Source: Blautia sp. BIOML-A1
Lineage (GTDB): Bacteria > Bacillota > Clostridia > Lachnospirales > Lachnospiraceae
DNA length: 64,000 nt
Assembly (NCBI RefSeq): GCF_009883055.1
Contig: NZ_WWVR01000002.1
Coordinates: 95,840 to 159,839 of the forward strand
Reading direction: 5' to 3'
Positions 1 to 8,768 of the stretch are shown piece after piece. A program made the translations under genes and the position numbers. Position 1 is the stretch's first letter; every line of letters starts with the position of its first letter. The notes under the pieces were generated by a model. The model worked only from the letters and a program-made list of their open reading frames with translations, ran no database searches and was not told the DNA's origin.

Positions 1-429
1 AAAGACTATGGTGTATACGATGGTGAATATGTAAAAGAAAGTATTTTACGGGAATTGTTTGCGATAGCTCAGAATAAAATCGAGGTATTTGAGGATAAAC
101 AGCTGGTAAATGAATATCGAAAACTGAATCGTACAAACAAAATTCTTATGGAACAGTCCGGAATCATGCAGTGTCTGCAGGAACTGCCAAAAGAGTGGCA
201 GCAGGACTATGCTGTCCGAAGCGAAAGAAATAAATCAGGATGGCTTCTTACAGGAATTTTGAGCGGTGTTTTTGTTTTGGCTGGAATTGCAGCAGAGGTT
301 CTGTTTTTTATTTTTTATAATCATATAAACATAAACATTGCGGTTCTGACAGGCATCCTGTTGAGTGCAGCAGGTATAGTAGGAGCAATTGTAGTTCTTA
401 TCTGTATGCTGATTTCACTTAATCGATAG
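1..429 (+). CDS. Hypothetical membrane protein, 3' part only
   Basis: The reading frame is already open at base 1, so the start lies outside the window and only the last 142 residues are visible. The visible part begins with a charged, probably helical stretch of about 75 residues. It ends with two hydrophobic segments, one around GWLLTGILSGVFVLAG and one just before the C-terminus (NIAVLTGILLSAAGIVGAIV), so the C-terminal end is membrane-anchored with only a few residues after the last segment. The stop is 32 bases before the next start, so it probably leads into the same operon of envelope proteins. I do not recognise the family and assign no function. Confidence 0.7.
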   Translation, partial: KDYGVYDGEYVKESILRELFAIAQNKIEVFEDKQLVNEYRKLNRTNKILMEQSGIMQCLQELPKEWQQDYAVRSERNKSGWLLTGILSGVFVLAGIAAEVLFFIFYNHININIAVLTGILLSAAGIVGAIVVLICMLISLNR

Positions 430-461
430 AAAGACGGATGAAGCAGGGAGGAAAAACTGCT

Positions 462-1718
462 GTGAAGGAAGAAAACAACACAGAAAAGAAAGAATTTCCA
501 AAAGATATAGATTATGTAAACCCTTATGTGGGACTGGACAAAATCTATGAAAAAGATCCCTACAAAAATCTGGCGGACGGTTCTAAGAAAAAAAAGACGA
601 AGCAGCCTGCTGAAAAACAAAAACCGGAAAAAAACAGAAAAAGCGGATGGATACTTGGCATAGTACTTGGTATTATGCTGGGCGTTGGCGGATATCTGTT
701 TATCAGTGGAAACGGGAGCGAATTATTAAACCAAAGGTTACAGACCGGCAAAACAGCAAATACAGTAAAACAGGCCAGGGCACCGAGTCAGACTGCAGCG
801 TCAGAACCAACAGCGACACCGGAACCAACAGCGACGCCAGAGCCGACAGCGACGCCGGAACCAACCGCAACGCCTGCACCGGACTGGCATTCAGCAGTTA
901 CGGATGAAGAGCAGGAAGCACAGATGAAAGAAGGTACATGGCTGGATCGAAATTATATGACCAGCCTGATGGATGCAAGTGGAGCAAGATATGGTGTCTA
1001 TGTGATGGATCTTACCAATTATACCAATTATGCGATTGGAGAGGCAGATACTCCGCTTCCGGCATCTGCATTGATTGGAATTCCAATTATGTATACGATT
1101 GCAGAGGGAATAGACCGAGGGGGCTACAGTATGGATACGCTCATCAGATTTTCGTATACGTTTCAAAATGGACGGGGTGGATATACAGCACAGCAAAATG
1201 GACAGATGCTGACGATAAGAGAACTGCTGGTGGCAGGCCTGACATCCAGTGATAATAATGCCTGGAATTCCCTGATGGATTATCTGACCCGTGAGCAGAT
1301 TAATACGATATGTTATCAATATGGATATGACAGTGTAGATCTTCAGCGGGCAATTATGAATGGTACATCATCACAGGAGAATTATATCAGTGCAAGGGAT
1401 GCTGCAATGATGCTGAATGCCATCTATCAGGATAATTTCGATGAAATTGACAGTAACTTTTTAAGACTGTACTTCAGAATATCAGCAAGTGATACTGCCA
1501 ACAAGGGAATGTATCCGGCATGTACAAATGCAGGCAATCTGCTGAATCTGAATGGTGTTACGCAGACACGATATAATGAAGTCGGTCTGGTTGAAAATGG
1601 AGATGAAGTGTTCATTATGGCAGCACTGACAATAGATGGAAAACAGGAAACATCAGCTCCATGTGTGACAAATGAAGCAGCCTACGTGCTGGCAAATCTG
1701 AAAAAGGGGGAAAGGTAA
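462..1718 (+). CDS. Membrane-anchored beta-lactamase-fold protein with degenerate active site
   Basis: A 418-residue protein. A charged, Lys-rich cytoplasmic N-terminus is followed by one TM segment near residues 63-80, a proline-threonine linker of TATPEP repeats near 115-138, and a class A beta-lactamase/serine-hydrolase-like domain to the end. The SDN-type motif survives (SSDNNAWN, near 261-268). The expected SxxK motif aligns with ALIG, so nucleophile and lysine are both gone, and the KTG box reads NAG. It is therefore probably a non-catalytic, wall-facing binding or scaffold protein. I chose GTG 462 because GGGAGG at 446-451 is 10 bases upstream; ATG 438 is in frame but has no good site. 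It lies 1 base before a second protein of the same fold. Confidence 0.75.
   Translation: MKEENNTEKKEFPKDIDYVNPYVGLDKIYEKDPYKNLADGSKKKKTKQPAEKQKPEKNRKSGWILGIVLGIMLGVGGYLFISGNGSELLNQRLQTGKTANTVKQARAPSQTAASEPTATPEPTATPEPTATPEPTATPAPDWHSAVTDEEQEAQMKEGTWLDRNYMTSLMDASGARYGVYVMDLTNYTNYAIGEADTPLPASALIGIPIMYTIAEGIDRGGYSMDTLIRFSYTFQNGRGGYTAQQNGQMLTIRELLVAGLTSSDNNAWNSLMDYLTREQINTICYQYGYDSVDLQRAIMNGTSSQENYISARDAAMMLNAIYQDNFDEIDSNFLRLYFRISASDTANKGMYPACTNAGNLLNLNGVTQTRYNEVGLVENGDEVFIMAALTIDGKQETSAPCVTNEAAYVLANLKKGER
804..875 (+). repeat. Four 18-base repeats coding for a TATPEP linker
   Basis: About four tandem 18-base units encode E-P-T-A-T-P and link the TM segment to the extracellular fold. A related TPEPT linker occurs at 5245-5315 in the zinc-ribbon protein of the same cluster, consistent with a shared wall-spanning design. 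Confidence 0.85.
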
Positions 1719-1719
1719 A

Positions 1720-2805
1720 GTGAATACGGAAACAAAAGGAAAGCCCATAGGAAAAATTCTCCTGATATTTTTTCTGGTTCTGGCATTTACAGGAATCGGA
1801 ATTCTGCTTCAGGTTTTTGTAAGACAGTCGACGGATCTGACGGCAAAAAAAGATTCAGAAAGTGAAATTCAGAAGCAGATTGAAAATAAAAATAAGGAGA
1901 TAGCTGGACTGGAAAAGGAAAAAGAAAAGTTAAATTCAAAATTACAAGAACAACAGAAAAAAGCAGCTGAGGAAGAGCAGCAGAAAGCTCAGCAGAAAGA
2001 TCAGGAGGGATTACCGGGACTGCGGGACAAAATAACTTCAGTATTAGAAGGACAGGCAGGAACATGGTCTGTATATGTGAAGAACCTGGAGAATGGACAA
2101 CCTGAGAAGTATAACGATGCACAGATGAAGGGGGCAGGGCTTTTGAAGCTTTATGTTATGGGAGCTGCCTATGCCTACACTCAGAACCAGAATGATTCTA
2201 TCCAGGCAGATGAGAAATTTGTGGAGTCGATACATACAATGATTGGAAAAGCTGATAATGAAGACGCAAATCAGATACTGAGTCAGATTGGTGGTATAGA
2301 GTATGTAAACCAATATATAAAAGAGAATGGTTATGAAGAAACTATACTGGAGGATCAGTTTGGAGACGGCAGCACTACATCTGTGACAGATTGTGGAAAG
2401 TTTCTGGAAAACGTTTATAACAATAGTGAAAGTGACGGAAAAGCAGGGGATTCTGCATCGGAAAATATACCTGACAAAATGATGGCAGACCTCAGAAATC
2501 AGGCAACATCAGGCAAAATCCATGAAGGACTTGAACAAGAAGGAGGATTTGCAAATAAGACCGGAGATCTTGACGGGGTAGAAAATGAAGTGGCAATTGT
2601 ATTCAATGAACATGGACCAGACTATATTATATGTATTATGTCTCAGGATGTAAATAAGGAAGCTGCGCCGGTTGTTATTCAGAGGCTGTCTTCAGAAGTC
2701 TATAATTATTTTTACACAGATGAATCCGGGGAGGCAACAGATCCTGAGAACACAGAAGAAGCAAATTCTGATGACACAGAGACAACAGATTCTGAGAATC
2801 CATAA
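1720..2805 (+). CDS. Coiled-coil beta-lactamase-fold membrane protein lacking the catalytic serine
   Basis: A 361-residue protein starting at GTG 1720 with a purine-rich AAAGGGGGAAAGG site just upstream; only one base separates it from the preceding stop, suggesting translational coupling. One TM segment (about 11-34) is followed by a Lys/Glu/Gln-rich coiled coil (about 45-95), a serine-hydrolase-like domain (about 100-335) and an acidic Asp/Glu/Thr tail. In the domain, SxxK reads GLLK (140-143): the lysine stays but serine is glycine. SDN reads ADN (178-180), while the third box, NKTG, is intact. The pattern of loss differs from that of its upstream neighbour, so the two look like independently diverged paralogues. 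I predict no hydrolase activity; the role may be structural or ligand binding. Confidence 0.75.
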   Translation: MNTETKGKPIGKILLIFFLVLAFTGIGILLQVFVRQSTDLTAKKDSESEIQKQIENKNKEIAGLEKEKEKLNSKLQEQQKKAAEEEQQKAQQKDQEGLPGLRDKITSVLEGQAGTWSVYVKNLENGQPEKYNDAQMKGAGLLKLYVMGAAYAYTQNQNDSIQADEKFVESIHTMIGKADNEDANQILSQIGGIEYVNQYIKENGYEETILEDQFGDGSTTSVTDCGKFLENVYNNSESDGKAGDSASENIPDKMMADLRNQATSGKIHEGLEQEGGFANKTGDLDGVENEVAIVFNEHGPDYIICIMSQDVNKEAAPVVIQRLSSEVYNYFYTDESGEATDPENTEEANSDDTETTDSENP

Positions 2806-2870
2806 GGCAGGAAATAGCCTGTGGCTGAAAGGAACGACATCTGAAAATTAAAAGGAAAGGTAACTTTGTT

Positions 2871-3101
2871 ATGACAAAAAAGAAAAAAAGCAGAATCAGA
2901 ATTATCCTGGGTCTGGTTCTTTGTGTTCTGCTCCTGGCTGGTACAGCAGGGCTGGCCGTGGCAGACAAAAAAGTAAATAATAATCTGCAGAAAGTATCAA
3001 ACAGCATTGAAAATAATCCAGAACTGACTGCTGCAGAGGAGAGATACAACAATTTGAAAGCAGAAGTTGAGGACTTAGAAAAACAGGTAAAACCAGAATA
3101 G
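2871..3101 (+). CDS. Small single-pass membrane protein with short coiled coil
   Basis: A 76-residue protein: a very basic N-terminus (MTKKKKSRIR), one TM segment (about 9-29, rich in Leu/Val/Ala), then a Glu/Lys/Asn-rich probably helical tail. The start ATG follows AAAGGAAAGG with about 9 bases between. It sits 65 bases after the preceding gene and 33 before the VWA gene on the same strand, so it is probably co-transcribed. The tail resembles the coiled coil of the upstream protein in composition only. Function unknown; a partner subunit of the cluster's membrane complex is a guess. Confidence 0.65.
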   Translation: MTKKKKSRIRIILGLVLCVLLLAGTAGLAVADKKVNNNLQKVSNSIENNPELTAAEERYNNLKAEVEDLEKQVKPE

Positions 3102-3134
3102 AAAGAATAACGGACGGCAAAACGAGGGGATATT

Positions 3135-4586
3135 ATGGCACTTTTAGGAAAAAACAAAAAGGCAGATACACAAAACGGATTTGGAACAGCTTCTTCCTTC
3201 CAGAATCAGCCAGAGAATGCGAACTGGGGAAATTTTGGAAATGATTATGGAAATACAAATGGAAATCCATTTGGGAATAATTATGGAAACGGGGCGGATA
3301 ACTTTGGTGGTTCACCATTTGGCGGAACTGGAAGTTTTGGCGGGAATGATGGATTTGGTACGGTTAATTATAATATGACTGGTGGAAGGCCGTCGCTCCA
3401 GCAAAAAACAGAAACGCATTTTTCAAAAATCTTTTTGATTGTTTCTATCATAGCATCAGTGATTTTTTTTCTTCTGGGAGAGGTTATTTACAGAACACTT
3501 ATTACAGATGTGAACTCTGTGTTTTTTATGGGAGTTTACTTTGCTGTGTTCGGACTGATTTTGTCATCTGCATTTTTTATTGTATCCAGAGTGATTGGTT
3601 TGGATATCACCTCAAAGAAAATTCTGGTTTCAGGGATCTGCATTCTTATGCTTCTGGTATTGGGGATTTTTTTTGAATTTATTTATGAACTGAACTTTGG
3701 TTCTACAATGGTTCAGACAGATAAATATATTTTTGCGATTGATAATTCTGGGTCTATGCAGGATAATGACCCAAATCAGGAAAGAGTGGCGGCAATTAAG
3801 AAGCTTCTGGCTAATCGTGAAGACAATGCACAGTTTGCAGTGTATTCATTTGGAGATGTGATTCAATGTATACGTGAACTGAATCCGATTTCCAATGGAA
3901 TAGATGATTTTGCAACGTCACCTTCAGGAGGAACTCCGATCGTAGGTGTTTTGAGCAAAATTATGGAAGATATGGAATCTGGAACTCTGCCATATGATGA
4001 GGGATGCCAGGTAATCCTTCTCACGGACGGATATGCTACAGATACCAGCTTTTTAAATTTTGAATTAAATAAAACGTTGAAGAAATTCAATAAGAAAAAA
4101 ATCAGTATCAGCACGGTAGGTCTGGGATATGTAGATGAAAAGTTACTGAATAATATTTCCGGAAAAACCGGTGGAATCAGTGTAACAACAGATAATGTAG
4201 ATGAACTGGAGAAAGCAATGGCATCTGCAGTGTGGGTGACTGACAGTAGCAGAAATCTTCTGTCATCAAGGGCAAGGACGGATCATAACTGGCTGTATGC
4301 ACTTATGAGAATTGTATTTCTGATTATTCTGGGTGCAGGATTTCTGGGAATTAAACTTGCAGCTACAGATGATACAACCAATGTAAAAATGATCTGCATT
4401 TCCTCAATTATCGGAATTGTGGCAGGAGCCATGGTTATGGAAATTGGTCTAAATCTGATTCTAAGTGAATTTTTTGCCCGTCTCTTGATGTCAGTACTGT
4501 TTGGGCTGATGATAACCACAATTGAGAAAACTGTAATGACCATGAGTCAGGGCGGAATTGGTGATATCGGTATAAGGTCTTTCTGA
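3135..4586 (+). CDS. VWA-domain multi-pass membrane protein
   Basis: A 483-residue protein. Residues 20-80 are a Gly/Asn/Phe low-complexity region (repeats such as GNNYGN and GGSPFGG). Three TM segments follow (about 97-117, 127-151, 162-183), then a von Willebrand factor A domain (about 196-365) with an intact metal-ion-dependent adhesion motif DNSGS (203-207), a downstream SGGTPI threonine and LLTDGY. Three more TM segments close the protein. VWA domains with this motif bind Mg2+ or Mn2+ and mediate protein-protein contacts. With membrane segments on both sides the VWA domain is probably on a single side of the membrane, perhaps cytoplasmic. It is in line with the other envelope genes. The specific role is unknown. 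Confidence 0.8.
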   Translation: MALLGKNKKADTQNGFGTASSFQNQPENANWGNFGNDYGNTNGNPFGNNYGNGADNFGGSPFGGTGSFGGNDGFGTVNYNMTGGRPSLQQKTETHFSKIFLIVSIIASVIFFLLGEVIYRTLITDVNSVFFMGVYFAVFGLILSSAFFIVSRVIGLDITSKKILVSGICILMLLVLGIFFEFIYELNFGSTMVQTDKYIFAIDNSGSMQDNDPNQERVAAIKKLLANREDNAQFAVYSFGDVIQCIRELNPISNGIDDFATSPSGGTPIVGVLSKIMEDMESGTLPYDEGCQVILLTDGYATDTSFLNFELNKTLKKFNKKKISISTVGLGYVDEKLLNNISGKTGGISVTTDNVDELEKAMASAVWVTDSSRNLLSSRARTDHNWLYALMRIVFLIILGAGFLGIKLAATDDTTNVKMICISSIIGIVAGAMVMEIGLNLILSEFFARLLMSVLFGLMITTIEKTVMTMSQGGIGDIGIRSF

Positions 4587-4622
4587 GTCGTGAAATAAAT
4601 ATAGTCAGCAGAGGAGTTTCAA

Positions 4623-5795
4623 ATGAAAAAGTGCAGTATATGTGGCTGCGAGGTAAATGATAAATTTGCATATTGTCCTCAATGCGGAAATAAACTCAAA
4701 GAAGAAAATACAGATGCAGTCTGGCCGGAATTTCCGGAAACAGATCCGTATAATCAGGATGGATTTTATAATGATGACAGTGTGAATTCAAATGAAGAAA
4801 ATATAAAAGAGGGTACTGAAGAAAATCCGCAGGAACAAGGTAGCGCAGAAGAGCAATCGGCAGATATTCCTCAGGAGGAAGAAGATTCTTCGTTTTCCTG
4901 GCCTTCTTATAACAACTGGCAGACATATGAGGATCCTTACAAAAAGGTAAACATACATGAGTCAGGGAATGCAAACAAAAAGTTTAATAACAGTAAACAT
5001 GATGACGAATCTGCTGAACCGGCAAAAAGAAACAGTATTTTTGTTCCTGCCGCAATATGTGTAGGAGTGGCGGTAGTGGTATGCTCAGTCCTAATGGCAT
5101 TAAATGGGGGGAACAAGACTGAAAAACAGCAGGCAAAGGCACTTGTCTCAAATACAGAGAAGGAAGAAAGCGGTGAAAAAGTTCAGGAAGATAATAATGC
5201 AAACACAGAAGTAACTATGCCGCCAGAAAAAGAAGAAGTAGTTACTCCAACACCTGAACCAACGGATACGCCAACTCCGACACCTGAACCAACAGCTACA
5301 CCAACTCCGATGCCTGAAATAACAGCCAGGCTTATAGACGCCAGTGAAGTGAATCTGGAAGGATTTAATGAGAAATTTTTTAATTCTGCACTTGCATCGT
5401 CTGTAATTCAACAGGAGAAAGTAAGTAATGATCCGATTTATGCATTTGATGATGATATACAGACGAGTTGGCAGGAAGGTGTGGTAGGATCTGGAATCGG
5501 AGAATCTATTGTAGGATACTTTTCTGAAAGCTGTAAGGTTAAATATTTGATGTTCCGTCTGGGAAACTGGAAAACAGACAGGTATTTTTATGGAAATAAC
5601 AGACCATCTTGTCTTAGAATTCAAATGGAAGATTTCAGTACAGAAATTAATTTTCCAGATAAATATCAGGAATTTTGGGTGGAACTGAGTTACCCATATG
5701 AGACAGAATATCTGAGCCTGACGATCGAGGGGGTTCATGCAGGAACTAGTTGGGACGATACTCCGATTACAGATGTCAGGGCTTTTGGAATATAA
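4623..5795 (+). CDS. Zinc-ribbon / TM / glycan-binding-domain protein
   Basis: A 390-residue protein with an N-terminal zinc ribbon (CSICGCE ... CPQCGNK, residues 4-22), an acidic low-complexity stretch (30-130), one TM segment (about 138-160), a TPEPT-type linker (about 208-230) and a C-terminal beta-rich domain (about 233-390). The last domain resembles the discoidin-like, NADase-type glycan-binding domain (DDDIQTSW near its start). The topology implied is zinc ribbon inside and carbohydrate-recognition domain outside. In frame with and 36 bases after the VWA gene. It may tether a cytoplasmic complex to wall glycans; that is inference. Confidence 0.75.
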   Translation: MKKCSICGCEVNDKFAYCPQCGNKLKEENTDAVWPEFPETDPYNQDGFYNDDSVNSNEENIKEGTEENPQEQGSAEEQSADIPQEEEDSSFSWPSYNNWQTYEDPYKKVNIHESGNANKKFNNSKHDDESAEPAKRNSIFVPAAICVGVAVVVCSVLMALNGGNKTEKQQAKALVSNTEKEESGEKVQEDNNANTEVTMPPEKEEVVTPTPEPTDTPTPTPEPTATPTPMPEITARLIDASEVNLEGFNEKFFNSALASSVIQQEKVSNDPIYAFDDDIQTSWQEGVVGSGIGESIVGYFSESCKVKYLMFRLGNWKTDRYFYGNNRPSCLRIQMEDFSTEINFPDKYQEFWVELSYPYETEYLSLTIEGVHAGTSWDDTPITDVRAFGI

Positions 5796-5812
5796 GAGGG
5801 AGGCGCGTGAAA

Positions 5813-6793
5813 ATGAAAAAAAAGATTCTGGAAATTTTTATGTGGGTAATCTGCATTGTTGCTCTGGCGGTAATGAGTACTGTGGTAGTAAGAGAATATC
5901 AGAAAAGCCAAAATTCTCTGGAAATCATACAGCAGCAGATAGAGACAATTGCAACACAGATCGAAGAAGTGAATAAGGCCAATGATAATCTGGAGAAAAG
6001 AATCACAGAACTCGAGAAGAAACAGGAAGAAGATAAAAACAGAGAAAGTATAGAAAAGACCACAGTAGAGGATCAGGAACAAAATGAATCAGTTGACGGA
6101 CAGATCACACAGAGTGGACAAAGTGGAATTACAGATCTGGAAGTGGGGAGCATTGTAGATGCTTCCAAGATAAGCTGGTCAAGCCTGGACAGTTATTTTC
6201 AGGCGTATGAAATTGTAGAGGGAGATGCAGTTTACAACAGAATTATCGGAAAATCATACAGAGAAAATAACGATATAGGATTGGCAGATCTCAGATACTT
6301 GAAAGTTCTGCATTATAATTTTAATGGAAATGTGCAGGTAGGAGAAGTGATTGTCAACGCACAGCTTGCCGAAGATTTTCTCAGTGCATTTAAATCATTA
6401 TATGAAGAACATTATGAAATCCAGAGTATGTATCTTATTGACAATTATTGGACAGGAGATGGCGCCACCAGTGACAATGCATCCATTGAAGTGAATAATA
6501 CATCCGCGTTTTGTTACAGAACCGCAACGGGGAGCAGTAAACTTTCAAATCATGCGTATGGCTGTGCGATTGATATCAACTCGCAGCAGAATCCGTATGT
6601 GACATATGATGGAAATGGAAGCTGTTATCATGAGAATGCACAGCAATATCTGGACAGAACAAGTGGGCTGGATCATGTAATAACACATGAGGATATCTGT
6701 TACCAGGTATTTACAAACCTCGGATTTTCCTGGGGTGGTGACTGGAGTAACGGAATAAAAGATTTTCAGCATTTTGAAAAGCCGTTATACTGA
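5813..6793 (+). CDS. Membrane-anchored M15 family D,D-peptidase
   Basis: A 326-residue protein: TM segment (about 5-25), coiled coil (about 30-75), acidic spacer, then a peptidase M15 (VanY / D-Ala-D-Ala carboxypeptidase-like) domain. The zinc-site pattern is present as SNHAYGCAIDIN (His-x6-Asp) and a C-terminal GGDWSNGIKDFQHFEK (Asp-x2-His). Such enzymes cut D-Ala-D-Ala or L-Ala-D-Glu bonds in peptidoglycan stems. I chose ATG 5813, 9 bases after GAGGGAGG (5796-5803); the longer upstream frame overlaps the preceding gene and lacks a site. This is the only protein of the cluster with an intact predicted catalytic centre, which suggests that the cluster acts on or in the cell wall. Confidence 0.85.
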   Translation: MKKKILEIFMWVICIVALAVMSTVVVREYQKSQNSLEIIQQQIETIATQIEEVNKANDNLEKRITELEKKQEEDKNRESIEKTTVEDQEQNESVDGQITQSGQSGITDLEVGSIVDASKISWSSLDSYFQAYEIVEGDAVYNRIIGKSYRENNDIGLADLRYLKVLHYNFNGNVQVGEVIVNAQLAEDFLSAFKSLYEEHYEIQSMYLIDNYWTGDGATSDNASIEVNNTSAFCYRTATGSSKLSNHAYGCAIDINSQQNPYVTYDGNGSCYHENAQQYLDRTSGLDHVITHEDICYQVFTNLGFSWGGDWSNGIKDFQHFEKPLY

Positions 6794-6828
6794 TAATGGT
6801 GACAGTATAGAAAGGTTCTTGGATTTAC

Positions 6829-7584
6829 ATGTCTAATATTATTAACAAAGGAATCAGAAAAATTGTTGCAGTTATTGTCATAGTATTATTGGCATCTTCT
6901 TTTAGAGAAATGATGTCGGATAAAGAGTTTTACACAGCATTTGGCGGTCTTATGGGAACATTGCCATTTGCAAAGCAGATTACAGATATAGTATGTAAAA
7001 TATTGAAATATCAGAATAATATTCCGGTATTTTCAAATGTAACAATATTGGAAGATATATTGAAATTGGCGATTATGGCATTCCTTCAGCCGTTCGCCGG
7101 AACTGCCCTGACAGGTCTTTTTCTTAAAGTACCGAGTAATTATAAAGAACGGGAAGAATACATGGAAGGCACAGTCTACAAAATGAAAGAACTGGCTGTT
7201 AATGTGATTTCAGCCCCGATACTGGCGTTGTTGGCAGCGTATCTTACAACGATGATTATAGAATACATTAAAAATAATCTGGGCAACATCAGTTCTGTAA
7301 TCGTTGCGGTTGCTTCAGTAGTGGGGGTGTTTGCGGTATCGCTTATTCCATTGATAAAATCTGGCGTATCTATGTTAAAAGCATTTTTGTGGAGACTGAC
7401 AGGAATGCTTGTGGGCGGTATGATAAAATCTTATGGAATCAATGCTATGAGTCTGGCTTTGTATATTGGCATTTTAAAGGGAATGCCAGGGATGATTGGT
7501 GGTTCTGTACTTGGATTGATTATCTGGTTAATTATCTTTGATGTAGGAATGAAACTGATCAGAGAATCAATAGTAAGCTTGTGA
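6829..7584 (+). CDS. Polytopic membrane protein of unknown family
   Basis: A 251-residue, strongly hydrophobic protein with about five or six TM segments and short loops, ending with LIRESIVSL. The ATG at 6829 has only a weak, distant AAAGG upstream. It is the last same-strand gene of the envelope cluster, 35 bases after the peptidase. The Gly-rich last segments (SVLGLIIWLIIFDVG) could form a channel or transporter. It distantly recalls SpoIIIAE-type proteins in hydropathy only; I found no motif to prove this, so no function is assigned. Confidence 0.6.
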   Translation: MSNIINKGIRKIVAVIVIVLLASSFREMMSDKEFYTAFGGLMGTLPFAKQITDIVCKILKYQNNIPVFSNVTILEDILKLAIMAFLQPFAGTALTGLFLKVPSNYKEREEYMEGTVYKMKELAVNVISAPILALLAAYLTTMIIEYIKNNLGNISSVIVAVASVVGVFAVSLIPLIKSGVSMLKAFLWRLTGMLVGGMIKSYGINAMSLALYIGILKGMPGMIGGSVLGLIIWLIIFDVGMKLIRESIVSL

Positions 7585-7641
7585 TTGTGACAAAAGATAG
7601 CAGCCTATGTCAAAGGTTTGATGAAAGGAACAGGAAGTAGT

Positions 7642-8067
7642 ATGAATAATTTAAAAAGATTTACAGAAGCACAGTATCGTGATTATGAACAAGCTCTTAA
7701 AGAAATTAAAAATGGAAGAAAAGAAAGTCATTGGATGTGGTATATTTTTCCGCAGTTGAAAGGTTTGGGACGAAGCTATACTTCAGATTTTTATGGCGTA
7801 GTGGATTTGGATGAGGCAAAGGCATTTTTGCAGGATCCATATCTGGGAAAGCATTTACAGGAAATTTCAGAAGCATTATTAAATCTGGACAATGACAATG
7901 CAACTCAGATCATGGGAAGACCGGATGACATGAAACTGAAATCTTCCATGACCTTATTTGCCTGTGCAGATCCGGAAAATGCTGTTTTTGAGAAGGTACT
8001 GGAAAAATTTTATAATGGACATAAAGATGGGCGGACATTAAAAATGCTTTCAAAAGAAAATGGATAA
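7642..8067 (+). CDS. DUF1810 family protein
   Basis: A 141-residue soluble protein. Family hallmarks are the N-terminal RFTEAQ...YEQALKEIKNG and the strongly conserved SHWMWYIFPQ with LGRS a few residues later. The DUF1810 family has no established biochemical role. I chose ATG 7642, about 5 bases after an AGGAAG site; TTG 7618 and ATG 7621 are in frame but lack a site. It lies 57 bases after the membrane protein and may be transcribed with it. Confidence 0.85.
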   Translation: MNNLKRFTEAQYRDYEQALKEIKNGRKESHWMWYIFPQLKGLGRSYTSDFYGVVDLDEAKAFLQDPYLGKHLQEISEALLNLDNDNATQIMGRPDDMKLKSSMTLFACADPENAVFEKVLEKFYNGHKDGRTLKMLSKENG

Positions 8068-8157
8068 TACGAAAATGCAGTAGACAAGCGGAAGCAAATT
8101 TATTGCTTATGAAATTTTTTACGTAAATTGCAAATAATCAGCTAAAAAAGAACAAAA

Positions 8158-8185
8158 TTGCATAATCGTTGTGTTAAACTATATT
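8158..8185 (+). promoter_or_regulatory. Possible sigma-70 promoter of the YbjN-like gene
   Basis: TTGCAT at 8158-8163, a 16-base spacer and TATATT at 8180-8185, located about 60 bases before the chosen start of the next gene. The match is moderate. Confidence 0.4.
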
Positions 8186-8243
8186 TACAGATAAAGAATA
8201 GCAATTGTTACAAAAAAGTATCAATTCAGAAGGAGTGATGGGA

Positions 8244-8672
8244 ATGATTTATAAGGCTACAAAACTTATCAAAGAAGAAATGGATAGACAGGAACTGAAG
8301 TACAGTGTTCAGGAGAGTGATACTTCATCATTTATCGTGGCAGGTTTTTGTATTAAGAATGGCCCAAATGCCAGAGTTCAGTTTATTTCGCAGGATGATG
8401 ATAATGATGTTGCAGTTCGGTTGTTTGGCATTGTCAATGACGTGTCGGAAGATAAAGAAGAAGCAATGCTGCGGGTTATTAATGAGTGTAATAATAAATT
8501 CCGCTATCTGAAATTCGTATTAGATAATGAACGTGACATTAATGTTGAGTATGATATGCCGGTCAGATCAGATGACTGCTGTATTGGGGCACAGGCATGT
8601 GAGATCTTTATTCGCACAATGAAGATTATAGACGAGTGCTACCCGAAATTTATGAAGGTAATGTGGTCATAA
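8244..8672 (+). CDS. YbjN-like (type III secretion chaperone-fold) protein
   Basis: A 142-residue acidic soluble protein. The order of alpha and beta segments and the stretch ending in INVEYDMPV resemble the YbjN / type III secretion-chaperone-like family. In Clostridia these are uncharacterised small proteins, not secretion components. Start chosen at ATG 8244, 8 bases after AAGGAG (8230-8235); ATG 8238 is too close to that site. It is followed directly by a strong terminator and probably forms a single-gene unit. Confidence 0.6.
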   Translation: MIYKATKLIKEEMDRQELKYSVQESDTSSFIVAGFCIKNGPNARVQFISQDDDNDVAVRLFGIVNDVSEDKEEAMLRVINECNNKFRYLKFVLDNERDINVEYDMPVRSDDCCIGAQACEIFIRTMKIIDECYPKFMKVMWS

Positions 8673-8692
8673 GATTAAAAAGATATTAAAAC

Positions 8693-8745
8693 AGGCAGGT
8701 TTGAGAATCATAATTTGTATCGATTCTCAGACCTGCCTTTTCTAT
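8693..8745. terminator. Bidirectional terminator
   Basis: Inverted repeat AGGCAGGTTTGAGAATC (8693-8709) and its near-perfect complement at 8722-8738, with one mismatch, followed by TTTTCTATTCT. It lies between the convergent YbjN-like and GH13 genes and can serve both. Confidence 0.85.
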
Positions 8746-8768
8746 TCTACAGTAGATTCTGGTGTATT

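Noticed and set aside
804-875. Tandem repeats as a possible CRISPR-like array
   Set aside because: The units are coding, have no spacers and encode a simple TATPEP linker.
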